Assembly: GCF_000346465.2 (NCBI RefSeq)
Contig: NC_034011.1
Span: forward strand, 14,321,339-14,385,338
DNA: 64,000 bases
From: Prunus persica
Taxonomy: Eukaryota > Streptophyta > Magnoliopsida > Rosales > Rosaceae
Reading direction: 5' to 3'
Part shown: positions 1 through 11,281 of the stretch, one piece after another
Layout of the letters: each line of letters starts with the position of its first letter
Numbering within the stretch: position 1 is the stretch's first letter
Position numbers and translations under genes: made by a program
Notes under the pieces: model-generated
The model's input: only the letters and a program-made list of their open reading frames with translations
Told to the model about the DNA's origin: nothing
The model's database searches: none

Positions 1-1649
1 TCCTGCCGTAGCCTTCCCTTGTGGGTGCGACCTGCGCTTGTCCTTGTTCCTGTTGTTAAATCTGTCGCCTCTTTGGCCTGCCCGCTTAGTTAGCTGATCT
101 TCCTGCTTTGTAGACTTCTTTGCGGCGATTTGATCATCATCCCAGAGCGTGTAGCGTTCCGCAGTCGCGTAGACCTCTGCCAGAGTCTGGCTATGAGTGA
201 TAGTCAGCTCGCGGTACAAGTCATGCTCAGCTGGTTCTTGAAAGCAGAGGACGCGATTCGGTCATCACATCCTACAATGTTCGCCTTTTCTGCCTTGAAT
301 CTCTTGATGTAATCTCGAAGGGATTCGTCAGACTTCTTGCGCAGGTTATACAAGTGGTCAGGGTTCTACTTGATTGTCCGATAAGAGGTGTATTTTTTAG
401 TGAAGACGTAATCTAGCTCCTTGAAGCTGCTGATCGACCTGGATGGTAGGGTGTGGAACCAGTCTTGGGCTGCTCCTCGCAAGGTTATCGTAAATACCTT
501 ACACATTAGCACGTCGTCAACCTGATGGAGGATCATAACACTTTTGAAGTGTTTTAAATGGCTCTCGGGATCGGAATCCCTTTTGAAGTGTATGAACGAG
601 GGTGTCGAGAATCGCTTCGGGTGAGCGGCCTGCTCGATATCGAGGGTGAAAGGCGTAGAGTTCACATGGTCCATCTCCTTACGTAGTGAATCCTCGAAGT
701 ATCCTCCAGTCTTCAAGTCTCGAAGTCGATCATTCACGAGTTTCTCAACGTCTTCTGCACATGTTGCTAGTCGGTTACGTTGACGACCTCCACGATATTG
801 ACTGACTTCTTCATTGTCCTCCGAGGGTCGACCTTCTCGCCTGCGCTGCCTAGTTGGAGTGTTGGTGGACTGCACTTGCGAAAGATTCTCTGTAGCTTGT
901 CGACGAGAATCGGTTCTTCGAGAGTGAGTAACGAAGCGTCTTTGCTCATGGTCCTCATTGTGAGGGTTATCCAACTAGCCTCCCTGGGGGCCTAGCCTTT
1001 CGAGAATGCTTCTTTGCGAGTAGACAGCTGAACACCTTTCTTCACGATCCTCGTTGCAATGGTTGTCTTGCTGACCTCCTTGGGGGCCTAGCCTTTTATG
1101 TACATTTCCCTGCGGGCCCAAGCGCGTCGAGTCGTCAACCGTCTCGTTCGTCCATCCTTCTCTCCTCGCCCGGTTGTCCAAGGCCAAGGTTTTGAGCAAA
1201 GCCTATTTGGTTGAGGAGCTACCTCATTAGATTGCTTTGGTCGTCCATTCTCAGAGCTAGCTGGTCGACTCTCATATTAAGATTTGCTTGATTTCGTGGA
1301 TCGGGATGAGAGAAGTGTGTGGAGCCCAACTGGACATTGGCTAGGGTTTTATTGGAGGTGTATGTGGGAGCGCGCGTCGTGCGTGGAACAATGGAGGGAA
1401 TGCTTGAAGTTGCTCCAAGACCGGGCTTAAGTCAGTGGTGGTAACGAGCCCATCTTGATGGGAGGTTCCACCATATTCGCTGGCGGTGGCCGGTGCGGTG
1501 GTCTCAGCTGGAGGTCCGGTAGGTGGCACGGTGATGAGAGGTGGTGGTGCCACCATGTCAATCGCGGGATCGTGGGTGGAATGGCTTTGGGCTGTTGCGG
1601 ATCAAGCCATCGCGTCGGTTTTGCCTCTCGTCTTCTTGCTTCCAACCAT
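1..1649 (-). pseudogene. gag pseudogene of the gypsy-type element
   Basis: The likely start codon is at 1649-1647. Codon 16 in that frame is already TGA. The same frame then holds a Pro/Thr-rich stretch (1556-1341), a stretch with repeated RLGPQG motifs (1199-975) and the conserved gag core (974-366). All are separated by stops but remain in one frame. The core shows the typical DPESHLKHFKS and LRGAAQDWFHTLPSRSI blocks. After a stop next to 366 the homology goes on (KKSDESLRDYIKRFK), then shifts to another frame near 230-250 and continues to the window edge. At least four stops and one frameshift make it non-functional. Confidence 0.8.
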
Positions 1650-1727
1650 GGTTGTTTGGAAGGCTTCTGTGGATTGGAAAATAGGAGGAACGGATTTCTT
1701 GAGCACGCGTTGAGTATAACTCATGCT

Positions 1728-1743
1728 CTCAATGAAATCACCA
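1728..1743 (-). other. Candidate primer binding site of the gypsy-type element
   Basis: Directly inside the LTR end, the minus strand reads TGGTGATTTCATTGAG, beginning with the usual TGG. I cannot name the tRNA with confidence. Confidence 0.4.
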
Positions 1744-2072
1744 ATTTGTGGGAGCAAATTTCCTCACGAGAATATTCGGTTCGAAAGATTCCCCTTTCTT
1801 CTTCGCCGCCTTTTTATCCCTGCAAAATAGAAGAAATAAGAGGACCACACCCGGGGGGTGTTGGGCAAAGGTCCACGATGCCTAAGTCAGTTAAATCGAT
1901 CCGTAGAGAAATGATAGCTAAAATAGGGTACGGGATGTGTTTATAATATAAATCCGGCAGCCGGAGCCTTATATAAAAGAGAGAGAGAAATGAGGTGGCT
2001 AGGGTTTGAGAGGAATTTTCTGTAGAGATTTTAGTGGTAGTTCTGACGTATCTCAACCCTTGTGTATGGCTA

Positions 2073-2314
2073 TGTCAATATCTAGCTTTTAATTGAGAGA
2101 ATGCATATCTTATTGAATGGAAAGTGGCTTTTAAATAGCCTTTACAAAACAGAAAGCAAAGGAACATGACCCCATGACTAATCCCATGACTAACAATCCC
2201 TGAAGTCAAGGGATCCTCCTAAAGAATAATTCAAACCTTATCTACTTCCTTATAACAAGGTTTATTTCAACTAAAACTAAACAACTTTAACAAATAGTAA
2301 ATAACAACTTTTCA
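2073..2314 (-). repeat. 3' LTR of the young Copia element (242 bp)
   Basis: On the plus strand it reads TGTCAATATC...AACTTTTCA. It matches the copy at 6393-6655 except for two substitutions and lack of the 21-bp duplication. Confidence 0.95.
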
Positions 2315-2322
2315 CCCTCTCG
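2315..2322 (-). other. Polypurine tract of the young Copia element
   Basis: The minus strand reads CGAGAGGG immediately before the 3' LTR, the expected position for plus-strand priming. Confidence 0.7.
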
Positions 2323-2345
2323 TAAATTGAAAGGCAATAAAGCTT

Positions 2346-5300
2346 TCAATTTAAAGACAAACTTGAACAGATCCCCAGCAATTTCCGCATCTTCACGAAT
2401 GCCTCCAACTTTAATGGCTTAGTTAGGATATCAGCAACCTGCATATTGCTTGGACAATGCTCTAACTCAATTACTTCATTTTTGACAAGATCTCGAAGAA
2501 AATGGAATCTGACATCAATGTGCTTGCTCCTCCCATGCATTACTGGATTTCTGGACAACTTAATAACAGAGCTATTGTCACAGAAAATCACAGTAGGCTT
2601 ATCTTGTTTAAAGCACAGTTCTTCTAGCAACCTTCTTAGCCAAACAGCTTGACAAGAACTTGAAGTTGCAGCTATGAATTCAGCTTCTGTTGTAGAGAGA
2701 GTGACAACTGGTTGTTTTTTCGATGACCAAGAGACAGCTGCTGAACTTAGCATGAATACATATCCAGATGTACTTTTCCTATCATCAAGATCACCTGCAT
2801 AGTCACTGTCGCTGAATCCCATTAGCTCATCCCCAGCTTCCTTCTTGTTTATAGTTTCCTTCTTGTAGAATAGACCAAAGTCTGTTGTTCCTTTCAAATA
2901 GCGAAGCACTCTCTTAGCTGTCTGATAATGTAGTTCAGTAGGTGATTCCATGTACCTACTAATAAGGCTCACAGCAAACATCAGATCAGGTCTGGTAGCA
3001 GTTAAGTACATTAGGCTTCCCACTATTTGCTTGAAGTGAGTGCTATCGACTTCTCTTCCTCCCATATCCTTGTTAAGCTTTATTCCTGGAACTATAGGAT
3101 TTTGGACAGAATTGCAATCTTCCATGTGAAATCTTTTGAGAATTTCCTCAGCATATTTCTTCTGTCCAATAAAGACCCCATTGCTTGTTTGCTTCACTTC
3201 AATTCCAAGAAAATAGTGCATTTTTCCCAAGTCTGTCATCTCAAATTCTTCCAACATGGAATTCTTGAATTCTTTGAACATATCTTCATTATTTCCTGTG
3301 AAAATTAGATCATCCACATAAAGGCATACAATAAGAATCTCACATTCTTTACCATGCTTGACAAACAAAGTGTGCTCGTATGGGCACTTGGTGAATCCAG
3401 CTTTCAAGAAGTGTGACTCTATATGACTATACCAAGCTCTTGGAGCCTGCTTTAGTCTATATAGAGCCTTTTTTAATCTGTAGACCTTCTGTTCTTTCCC
3501 TTTTTGCACATATCCAGGGGGTTGATCGATGAACACTCTTTCATTCAGTTCTCCATATAAAAATGCAAACTTCACATCAAGTTGATAGATTGACCAATCA
3601 TTTTGTGCAGCTAAGGATATAACCAAGCGTATGGTATCATGATGAACCACAGGGGCAAATACTTCTGAATAATCAATACCATACTCTTGGGTATAACCTT
3701 TAGCTACTAACCTGGCCTTGTACTTGTCAATCTCTCCATTTTCTCTGAATTTGGTCTTGAATATCCACTTCACTCCCACTGTTTTTTCTCCTTCAGGCAA
3801 GTCAATCAACTCCCACGTATCATTCCTTTCAATAGCTTGTATCTCCAAGTCCATGGCTTTTCTCCACTTTGAACTCTTCACAGCATCATCAAAAGTAGTG
3901 GGATCATTCCCACCAGTCAAAGCAATTTGAGCAATGTTCTCATTATCTGAGAGCTCATTACCGCTCACATAATCTGTCATCCAACTAGGGGGTCTTCTCT
4001 GCCTTGATACATTTGGTGAAGCTTCAGTAATTCTTGGTGAATTGTGTCCAACAGGTTCATCTTCTACTTCTCTAGATGTGACTTCTTCAACACCATTCAT
4101 TGTTTCAATTTCTTCAAGATCAACACCAGCTCTCTTTTCTTGTTTATTGTTCCAGTCCCAACCATTAGCTTCATCAAATACCACATCTCTACTGATTATG
4201 ATCTTTTGAGTCTCTAGATTGTACAGTCTGTAGGCCTTTGACTCTTCACTGACTCCAAGCATCACACATTTTGTGCTCTTATCATCAAGCTTGGTTCTTA
4301 GATTGTCTGGAGTGTGAACATAAGCCAGACAACCAAAAACCTTAAAATAATTCACTTGAGGTTTTTTGCTACTTCATGCCTCCTCTGGTGTTACACTCTT
4401 CACAGCATGAGTAGGACATCTATTTAAGATGTGGGAGCTCCAATTCACAGCTTCGGGCCTAAATTTCTTTGGCACCTTCATTCTTGCTAGCATGCTCCTT
4501 ACCATGTTCATAATGGTATGATTTTTCCTCTCGGCCACACCGTTTTATTGTGGTGAGTAAGCTGCAGTTAATTGCCTGTGTATACCATTCTTTTCACAGA
4601 AATGAACAAAATCATTGGAAGTAAATTCTGCACCCCTATCAGTTCGAAGAGCTTTAATAAATACACCAGTTTCTTTTCCAACAGAGGCTTTAAATTTCTT
4701 GAAAACTATTAGAGCTTCAGACTTCTCAGTAAGGAAATATATCCATGTTTTCCTACTAAAATCATCAGTAAAGGTTATGAAATACCTTTTGTTGCTGTTG
4801 GAGATTGGGTTGACAGGTCCACATATGTCAGAATGTACCAATTCAAGTATTCGTGTGGCTCTCCAATTGCTCTCCTTAGGAAATGGCTCACGATGTTGCT
4901 TTCCCACCATACATTCTTCACAAACTCTTGAAGGAACTTGCAGCAGAGGAAGACCTTTCACCATATTTTTTTGTTGGAGTGCTTTAAGACCATTGAAGTT
5001 TAGATGTCCAAATCTGAAGTGCCACAACCATGTGTCCTCTTCTATTGTGGATTTGTAACACATTTGCTTCTCAGCTGCTGATTCAGTTTTGAGTAAAAAC
5101 ATGCGGTTGGAAGTCATATCAGCTTGAATGATCAAACCCTTGTCAGGATGATGAATCTGACAAGAGTTCTTTTGAATCAAAACGACAATTCCTTTTTCTT
5201 GCAACTGACCAAGACTGATCAGATTGCTTTTTAACTCAGGAACATAAAATACCTCAGTTATACAGTGCTTCACTCCATTGACTTCAATCCTTATGTTGCC

Positions 5301-6320
5301 TTTTCCCATGACACGAAGACTGGAGTTGTTTCCAAGCTTCACATTATCCCTGAAAGATTCATCCATATTCGAAAACAACTTCTTACTCCCACTCATGTGA
5401 TTGCTGCATCCAGAGTCCAAGTACCAGGTGCTGCTCATTTGATCACCTTCGTCTTCAACATATGCCATCAGCAACATTTCTTCCTCAGTCTCAGCCACAT
5501 TAGCCTTGTACTCCTTCTCCTTCTGAGGACATTCATATTGAAAATGTCCAAGTTCATGACAGTGGTAGCACTCCACGGTTGATTTGTCAAATGAACCTTG
5601 TCGACCTCTCCCTCTTCCACGACCTCTGAAACTGCCTCGACCTCTTCCTCTTCCTAGTGAATAAATCTCTTGACTAACCTTTAAAGCTTGCTCTTCCATT
5701 TCATGACATGTCATCCTTTGTTCATGTACCAGCAGACTACTTTGCAGCTCATCAATTGAAAAGGCATCAATTTCCTTTGACTCTTCAATTGAACATACAA
5801 CATAATTGTACTTAGGTGTCATAGACCTGAGAATCTTCTCAATCACGGTGACATCTTCCATTCTATCTCCATGCATCCTCATTTTGTTTGCAACAGTCAA
5901 TGTTCGAGCAAAATATTCAATGACTGTTTCTCCATTCTTCATTTGCAACATCTCGAACTCTTTGCGAAGAGCTTGCAGTTGTGCACGTTTGACTCTAGCC
6001 GTGCCTTGATACTTTTTCTTCAAGGAATCCCAGATATCCTTTGCCGTATCCTTCTTCAGAATTGTCTCCAAAATAGCTCGATCAATAGCTTGAAACAAGT
6101 AATTCTTGGCCTTCAAGTCTTTGAGCTTCTGATCCTCTACACTTTTGAGTTGAGCTTCTGTCAACACCGTTCCTTCTGCATATGTTGTGATTCCATTCTC
6201 CACGAGACTCCAGTATTCTTTAGACTTCAAAAAATTCTCCATTAACATGCTCCAATGATCATAGTGACCATCAAAGCGTGGGATTGATGGTTGAACAAAG
6301 CTGCTTCCTTCAGTCGACAT
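2346..6320 (-). pseudogene. gag-pol polyprotein of the young Copia element, two premature stops
   Basis: A single frame of 1325 codons from the ATG at 6320 to 2346. The first 591 codons hold gag (FDGHYDHW near residue 17), an RGRGRG-rich linker, a CCHC zinc knuckle at about 251-264, a protease active site DSG at 302-304, the HFRFGH and CxxC zinc-binding part of integrase (434-475) and integrase catalytic Asp 498 and 561. A TAA at 4545-4547 follows, where related elements have Gln. A TGA near 4370 interrupts the TPEEA motif at a usual Trp. From 4355 the frame is open for 669 codons with reverse transcriptase (YVDD at 346-349 of that segment) and RNase H (STTEAEF). No frameshift was seen. The element is probably mobile only with help in trans. 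Confidence 0.93.
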
Positions 6321-6378
6321 TGTTACTTGCTACGGCAAGAGTTGCTGCTTTTCTTTGCTCTTCAGGCCCCAATTTGGA

Positions 6379-6390
6379 GCTCTGATACCA
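6379..6390 (-). other. Primer binding site (initiator tRNA-Met type)
   Basis: The minus strand reads TGGTATCAGAGC two bases inside the 5' LTR. This is the classic plant Copia site complementary to the 3' end of initiator methionine tRNA. Confidence 0.9.
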
Positions 6391-6392
6391 AT

Positions 6393-6655
6393 TGTCAATA
6401 TCTAGCTTTTAATTGAGAGAATGCATATCTTATTGAATGGAAAGTGGCTTTTAAATAGCCTTTACAAAACAGAAAGCAAAGGAACACGACCCCATGACTA
6501 ATCCCATGACTAACAAACATGACCCCATGACTAACAATCCCTGAAGTCAAGGGATCCTCCTAAAGAATAATTCAAACCTTATCTACTTCCTTATAACAAG
6601 GTTTATTTCAACTAAAACTAAACAACTTTAACAAATAGGAAATAACAACTTTTCA
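6393..6655 (-). repeat. 5' LTR of the young Copia element (263 bp)
   Basis: Same sequence as the 3' LTR but with an extra 21 bp: the motif CATGACCCCATGACTAAC is present a second time at about 6518-6536. This is the only length difference between the LTRs. Confidence 0.95.
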
Positions 6656-7084
6656 GGCTATGCTTTTATAGTGGTCTCGGAGGCTAGGGTTTCAGAGGAA
6701 TAATTTCGTAGATGGAAGGAAATTATTCCTCCCCTTTTTGGAATTGATTTGATTAATTAGGGATTTGATTTATTTGGGTAAATCAAATCCCTAATTGTGG
6801 TAGGTATCAAATCAAATCCTGATTCAATTAGGTAACTCCTCATTTAATTGGGAATCGTGGTAATTAACCAAATCAATTCTCAACCTAATTAGGTAACGTT
6901 CAATTTAATTGGGTAATTCCCAATTAAATTGAGTAACTCCCAATTAGGTTGATTAATTCCCAATTAGGTCAAATAATCCCCAAATGGAAGGAATTATTTG
7001 ACCTAAGATTTGATTTAGTTAGGTTCCCACACACACCATGCCACATGTCCACCTTTGGCCAGCCGCCATCCTCCGCCACCGCCT

Positions 7085-7185
7085 TCAAAAGAGAGGAGCT
7101 GGCTGTTGGCAACAGCCATAGGATTTGGGTTTCTTTTCATATTGGTTTTCCTTACTTCCTTGCTGACAGTATTGTTGGGCCCAAG
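7085..7185 (+). other. Probable upstream exon fragment of the CPBP protease gene, with a frameshift
   Basis: One frame encodes a strongly hydrophobic helix (SWLLATAIGFGFLFILVF) directly followed by LTSLL. A different frame at the end of the same stretch (FLADSIVGPK) is the one in phase with the next exon at 7701. A donor GT lies at 7186. A single missing base near 7155 would reconcile the two, so the gene may be dead. The segment begins only about 50 bases from the gypsy LTR end (7031). Exon status is inferred from coding character and splice phase. Confidence 0.45.
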
Positions 7186-7700
7186 GTTCGCATGATAAAC
7201 TTAACTGATTTTGGTTTCCTGCTTTTGTTATAATGTTTAAAGAACTTTCTCATCCAAGCTAAAAAAACAAAAAACAAAAAAGTATTCAGAAACTGGGATA
7301 AGTACCTTTTTTACAATTTTATTTGAACAAAAGGAAGGCCGATACATGCCCTCTCTTTAATTTTAAGAACTGTGGATTATATCATTTCTTTTGCCTAGAA
7401 CGTACTTCATTTGATTTCACCACTTATGAGTAAGTCGATGTGATTTGATTTTAACTAGTTTAGAATCATATAGGGCTTTTACAATTGGAATTAAGGATTT
7501 TGCACCTAAGATAAAATGATTTCACAATTGCATCAGATGACAAGTCACTAGCTGTTCTAGATTTTCCTATAGATGGTTTTTGCCTTTTCAAATTCTTCTC
7601 AAATATTATAGCTCATTTATATTTCTCTAAATACATAGATCAGTGGTTTAACAATATTATGGAAACTCTAGAGATGCTTGCAATCGGTTTCTCATTGCAG

Positions 7701-8042
7701 GCTATAAAAAACCCTGTACTCAAAGAAATCGTGGTAAGCAGCAACGTCTCAAAAGCTGCTTGCGTTCTTGTGTATTGCATTGTCACTCCCGTGCTGGAAG
7801 AAACTATTTACAGGGGATTTTTATTAGCGTCGATTTCGTTCACTATGAAATGGCAGTCAGCAGTTTTGATAAGCTCAGCTATTTTTAGTGCAGCTCACTT
7901 GTCTGGTGAGAATTCCTTACAGTTGTTCATCATTGGATGTGTGCTTGGATGCTCTTATTGTTCGACTGGAAACTCGAGATCTCCCATGTTAATACATTCC
8001 CTGTACAACGCTATGACTCTAATGATAACATTCTTATCTTGA
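7701..8042 (+). CDS. CPBP-family intramembrane metalloprotease, last exon (partial gene)
   Basis: An acceptor TTTCTCATTGCAG precedes 7701 and the exon ends with TGA at 8042, giving about 113 C-terminal residues. They carry the three CPBP (Abi/CAAX-protease, Rce1-like) motifs: EETIYRGF (the Glu pair and Arg), FSAAHLS (motif His) and HSLYNA (second His). Hydrophobic segments surround each. In plants such proteins are multi-pass membrane proteins, many of them in plastids. The frame is also open upstream to an ATG at 7659, but this looks like intron read-through. All 5' exons are missing from the window because a nest of retrotransposons of at least 7 kb sits directly upstream. Motifs make the family certain. 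Whether the gene still works is doubtful. Confidence 0.75.
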   Translation, partial: AIKNPVLKEIVVSSNVSKAACVLVYCIVTPVLEETIYRGFLLASISFTMKWQSAVLISSAIFSAAHLSGENSLQLFIIGCVLGCSYCSTGNSRSPMLIHSLYNAMTLMITFLS

Positions 8043-11000
8043 ATTTAAAATTTAAGTCTCCGCAGTTCTTTCCTGTTTCTTGAAAGTGAACCTACTTTCA
8101 TTTCTTAGGAGTCAGGTAATTGATACTATGGCTTTGAATTAACAGTGCCCACTTGATTTTCTGATCAATATTATTAAACCGCACGATGGCTTTGAGCCTC
8201 ACAATATGCAATCACATAGTTGAATATGTCAGTTTTTATACCAGAAACTGACAAAAGACTCTTCTCCACTAGTGCATTTTCTAATAAATGAAAGACTAGG
8301 CTTACATAAAATATTACTGAATGAACATGATTTGCATATTTTCCTCCCTTTTGGATTCCTGCTTTGGTTATCCTGAAAGCTAAGTCTTGAAGTTGGTTTT
8401 GCCACCCAATTAGAGATGGATGCTATAACACAGGATTGTCATGATTCTTCAGGTCAAGTGAAGATCATCGGGAGTGATTTTCATAGCATCTAGGATTCAA
8501 CTAGCCCAAGATTTTAGTTTCCTTCTCTATTTATTCTTCTCTTCAAGATTTCTATGGCATTTAGCATTCAACTCTCCGAATCCACATACGCAGTCATGTT
8601 CACCATAGAATGTCATGTATGTTAAAATTTCTAGCAGGGTGAAAATACTGTGTTTTTTTTTCTTTTCTTTCTGTAGCTGTGCACTTGCAGGCCAGCTAAA
8701 CTTGAATGTTAATAGATGACTTGACCGCTGGTAACAGTGATATTCATGGCATACTCATCATCTATGCTCTGCCCACCTTTATTCCGACTATTACTTCCAT
8801 AATCTGGACATGTCCTGTTCATTCTAGAATTATTCTTAATGTAGAACAGGCAGACATTTAGCCGAGTTTTTTTATATATTTTTTTTTTTGTTCGAAAGCC
8901 GAGAAAGTTAAGATAGGAGAGAATAGAAAGAGAGAAGAAGATTTGGATGAGGGAATTAAGGAAGCAGAAGTTTTGTTCATCAGTCCTCAAGTCGTTTAAC
9001 CAAGAATGAAAACATGATGACCTACCTATAGAGGCAAAAATACATTAGACAAAACCCTAGAAATGATCCAAGATAGTCACAAATAGCAAGAAATCATTAT
9101 CTAGAAAAGCATAGAAAAATACATCAAAATCTTAAAGTGATACCAAAGTGACATCCCAAAGGAAATCTGTTCCCTTTAATTTGAAGCTGGTATGATGAAG
9201 TTTCAATGGGGCCATGGTGATTTCAACAAGACACAATTATGTTCTGCAACAGAAATGAGGATTTGAAGGAATCATCATTCTTCTTTTCTGTTTTTGCCCA
9301 CCTGTTCCCTTTGGTGCAAAGTCATTGTCCCACACACACCCACATATAACAATATGTATCGAAGTGACATCGTTTTAAGATCAGTTTAGGGTTTACGGTT
9401 TAAGGTTTTCGATTAAAGGTATAAAAATGTTCTCAAGTTAGCCATGCCAGTGTCAAATTTGTTATAAATAAAAAAACAAATTAGACTTACAATGGATCAG
9501 TTTGAAGTCATTTTCTAACACAATATTATAGTAATGCTTTTGAAATGTAACAGCAAGTCCAGTCGACCCAACATCACAAGTTTCATATAAATTCCAAAAG
9601 TTTGTGGCCCCAGATATATTAAAATAAAAAATTTCAATTGGTTTCCTTTGATATTTCCTTAAAATTCAAAGTTTGAAATTGGGTAGGCCTTTTTTTTTTT
9701 TTTTTAAATTATTGCCCTACGAATCTTATGATTATTTTATGGACTTCAAAGTATAAAAAGACTCCGAGTCACACATTTCCTTGTTTATGCTTATCCAGCT
9801 GGTTCTTTACGCACCAGCTAGCTGTGCTATGCTCATTTAGCAAGAATTTTGGAATGAGGAAATTTTTTGTTTCATGGATTCTTTTTTGGTCCAAAAAAAA
9901 AAAAGAATTGATTCATCAACTCAAAACAATGGTCTAAGGTCCAATAATTAACCCAATTAGAAAAGGAGGAATTGAACTTAAAAATTTTAAGCATGGATAA
10001 ATGCTATTACCCATTTGAGTTACAAGTCTCTTACCTTTTAGGTGAGTGCTAAGTCTTCCTAAAAACTTATTAATCGGATCTCCCACTTTCAATTTGAATA
10101 TAAATTTTTAGGCTATTTCAATCACTAATTTGTTTATCAAATTTTGCTCGTCAAATAATGTGACTGTATTTCGTTTGTTTAACTATGTTTTTTTTATTTA
10201 TTTATTTAACTAAAAAAATGTAACGCATTCTCATTTTGGGTTTTTGTTTTTCTAACATGAACTATACTGTTATTTGTACATACACAATATGGGTAGAAAC
10301 AATATTAGTGGAAATTATTTTTGGTGAAAATTTTGCTAACATGCCTTGTTCTTTTCTTATTCCTTTTAAATTTGTTATCTGACTTTTTTTCCTTATCAGA
10401 AAAAGAAATTTGTATTTATTCTTAAAAAAAAAATACGATAAATAACTTTATTGATTGTGTCATTCTCATAAATAAAAGGACTTGCAAGTGACAGAAAAGG
10501 ACATAACATATTTGTCACACTCTATTATAAGAATTGTGTTTTTTTCCAAAAAAATTGATAGATTTTTTCTTTTAAAAATAAAATAAATGATATATTTTCT
10601 ATAGACTTGTTGAACATATTAGTGAAGAAATAATAAAATTATCAATGGTATCTATCTAGTATCTACTCCATCATAAAAATGGCAATATTGTAAATATGAT
10701 ATGTTGCAAGGGGCAAAAATTATAAATTGGTTAGAATTAGAATAAGGTATGGGTTTATAATATAAAATGTATATCAAAAAATAAAAATAATAAAAATAAA
10801 AACCTAAAGAATATGATTCTGGAAAGGAAAAATCTGCTAATTTGTCAGGAATTTGGTATTGGCCTGTCCACCCTGTCATGATAATAAATTCCAGCCCAGA
10901 TTTATATGCCCAAGGAGTGGTCCCAGCAAAATGGGTGGGCCCCAAACACTGATGCCACAGGCTCAGCTGGGTTCAATTCTCAATTTTGAATTAAGAACCC

Positions 11001-11099
11001 ACACATGTCACATGCCACGTCAGCCTTATGCTTATCCCGCAATTAACGTCGGCTAATCACGCAAGACACGATCAAACCATTCCACCGTTGGATCTCCGC
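8043..11099. other. Gene-free interval between CPBP fragment and small-peptide gene
   Basis: AT-rich, with several A and T runs (8872-8892, 9689-9706, 10423-10434). Both strands have only short frames without protein-like character. The first few hundred bases probably contain the 3' UTR of the CPBP gene. I saw no repeats with clear ends. Confidence 0.5.
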
Positions 11100-11281
11100 C
11101 ACGTGTGCCCTATGAGTTGGATTCACCACACAATAGCCCAGCCCATAGCACCGCCAAGAAATAAATAAGCCCTTAAGAACCCCCAAAAACCCTCAAAACC
11201 CAAACATCTCTCTCTCTCTCTCTCTCTAGAACTTTGCGTCTGTGTTTCTCTCTGTGAAAAGCGAAAACCAGAAGGAAGAGA
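11100..11281 (+). promoter_or_regulatory. Promoter and 5' leader of the small-peptide gene
   Basis: A G-box core CACGTG lies at 11100-11105, a TATA-like AATAAATAAG near 11160-11169, and a pyrimidine-rich leader with a (CT)n run at about 11206-11227. This order is typical of plant promoters. The transcription start is not known. Confidence 0.45.

Larger units (their letters stand above)
2073..6655 (-). mobile_element. Nearly intact Ty1/Copia retrotransposon, nested in the gypsy LTR
   Basis: A complete element of 4583 bp: two LTRs (2073-2314 and 6393-6655), a methionine-initiator-type primer site, a polypurine tract, and one long gag-pol frame broken by only two stops. A 5-bp target duplication GGCTA flanks it (2068-2072 and 6656-6660). 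The LTRs differ by two substitutions and one 21-bp duplication, which indicates a recent insertion. Order gag, protease, integrase, reverse transcriptase, RNase H defines Copia. Confidence 0.95.
1..7031 (-). mobile_element. Decayed Ty3/gypsy-type LTR retrotransposon, 5' part, split by a Copia insertion
   Basis: Seen on the minus strand: one LTR, a primer-binding-like stretch and a gag gene that runs off the left edge. The LTR begins TGTGGGAAC at 7031 and ends GCTCCCACA at 1747, so both ends share a 7-bp inverted repeat TGTGGGA/TCCCACA. After subtracting the nested Copia element and one 5-bp duplication, the LTR is about 697 bp. Protease, reverse transcriptase, integrase and the second LTR would lie left of the window. 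Assignment to Ty3/gypsy rests on the gag core, which looks like the retrotransposon gag family (PF03732 type), and on the absence of Copia features. Its target duplication cannot be tested here. Confidence 0.8.
1747..7031 (-). repeat. LTR of the gypsy-type element, interrupted at 2073-6660
   Basis: The LTR runs from 7031 (U3 end) to 1747 (U5 end) on the minus strand. A TATA-like TATATAAG lies around 1970-1977. Upstream, 6740-7000 is built from short, recurring AATTAGGT / CCCAATTA units. Removing the Copia insert and one GGCTA copy restores a continuous LTR, so the Copia element landed after this LTR existed. Confidence 0.7.

Noticed and set aside
1341..1946. Overlapping plus-strand frames (up to 163 codons)
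   Set aside because: They are the reverse of the gag and LTR sequence, which read sensibly on the minus strand.
8709..8990. 93-codon minus-strand frame rich in Phe, Leu and Tyr
   Set aside because: Comes from an AT-rich stretch including a T run; no conserved motif.
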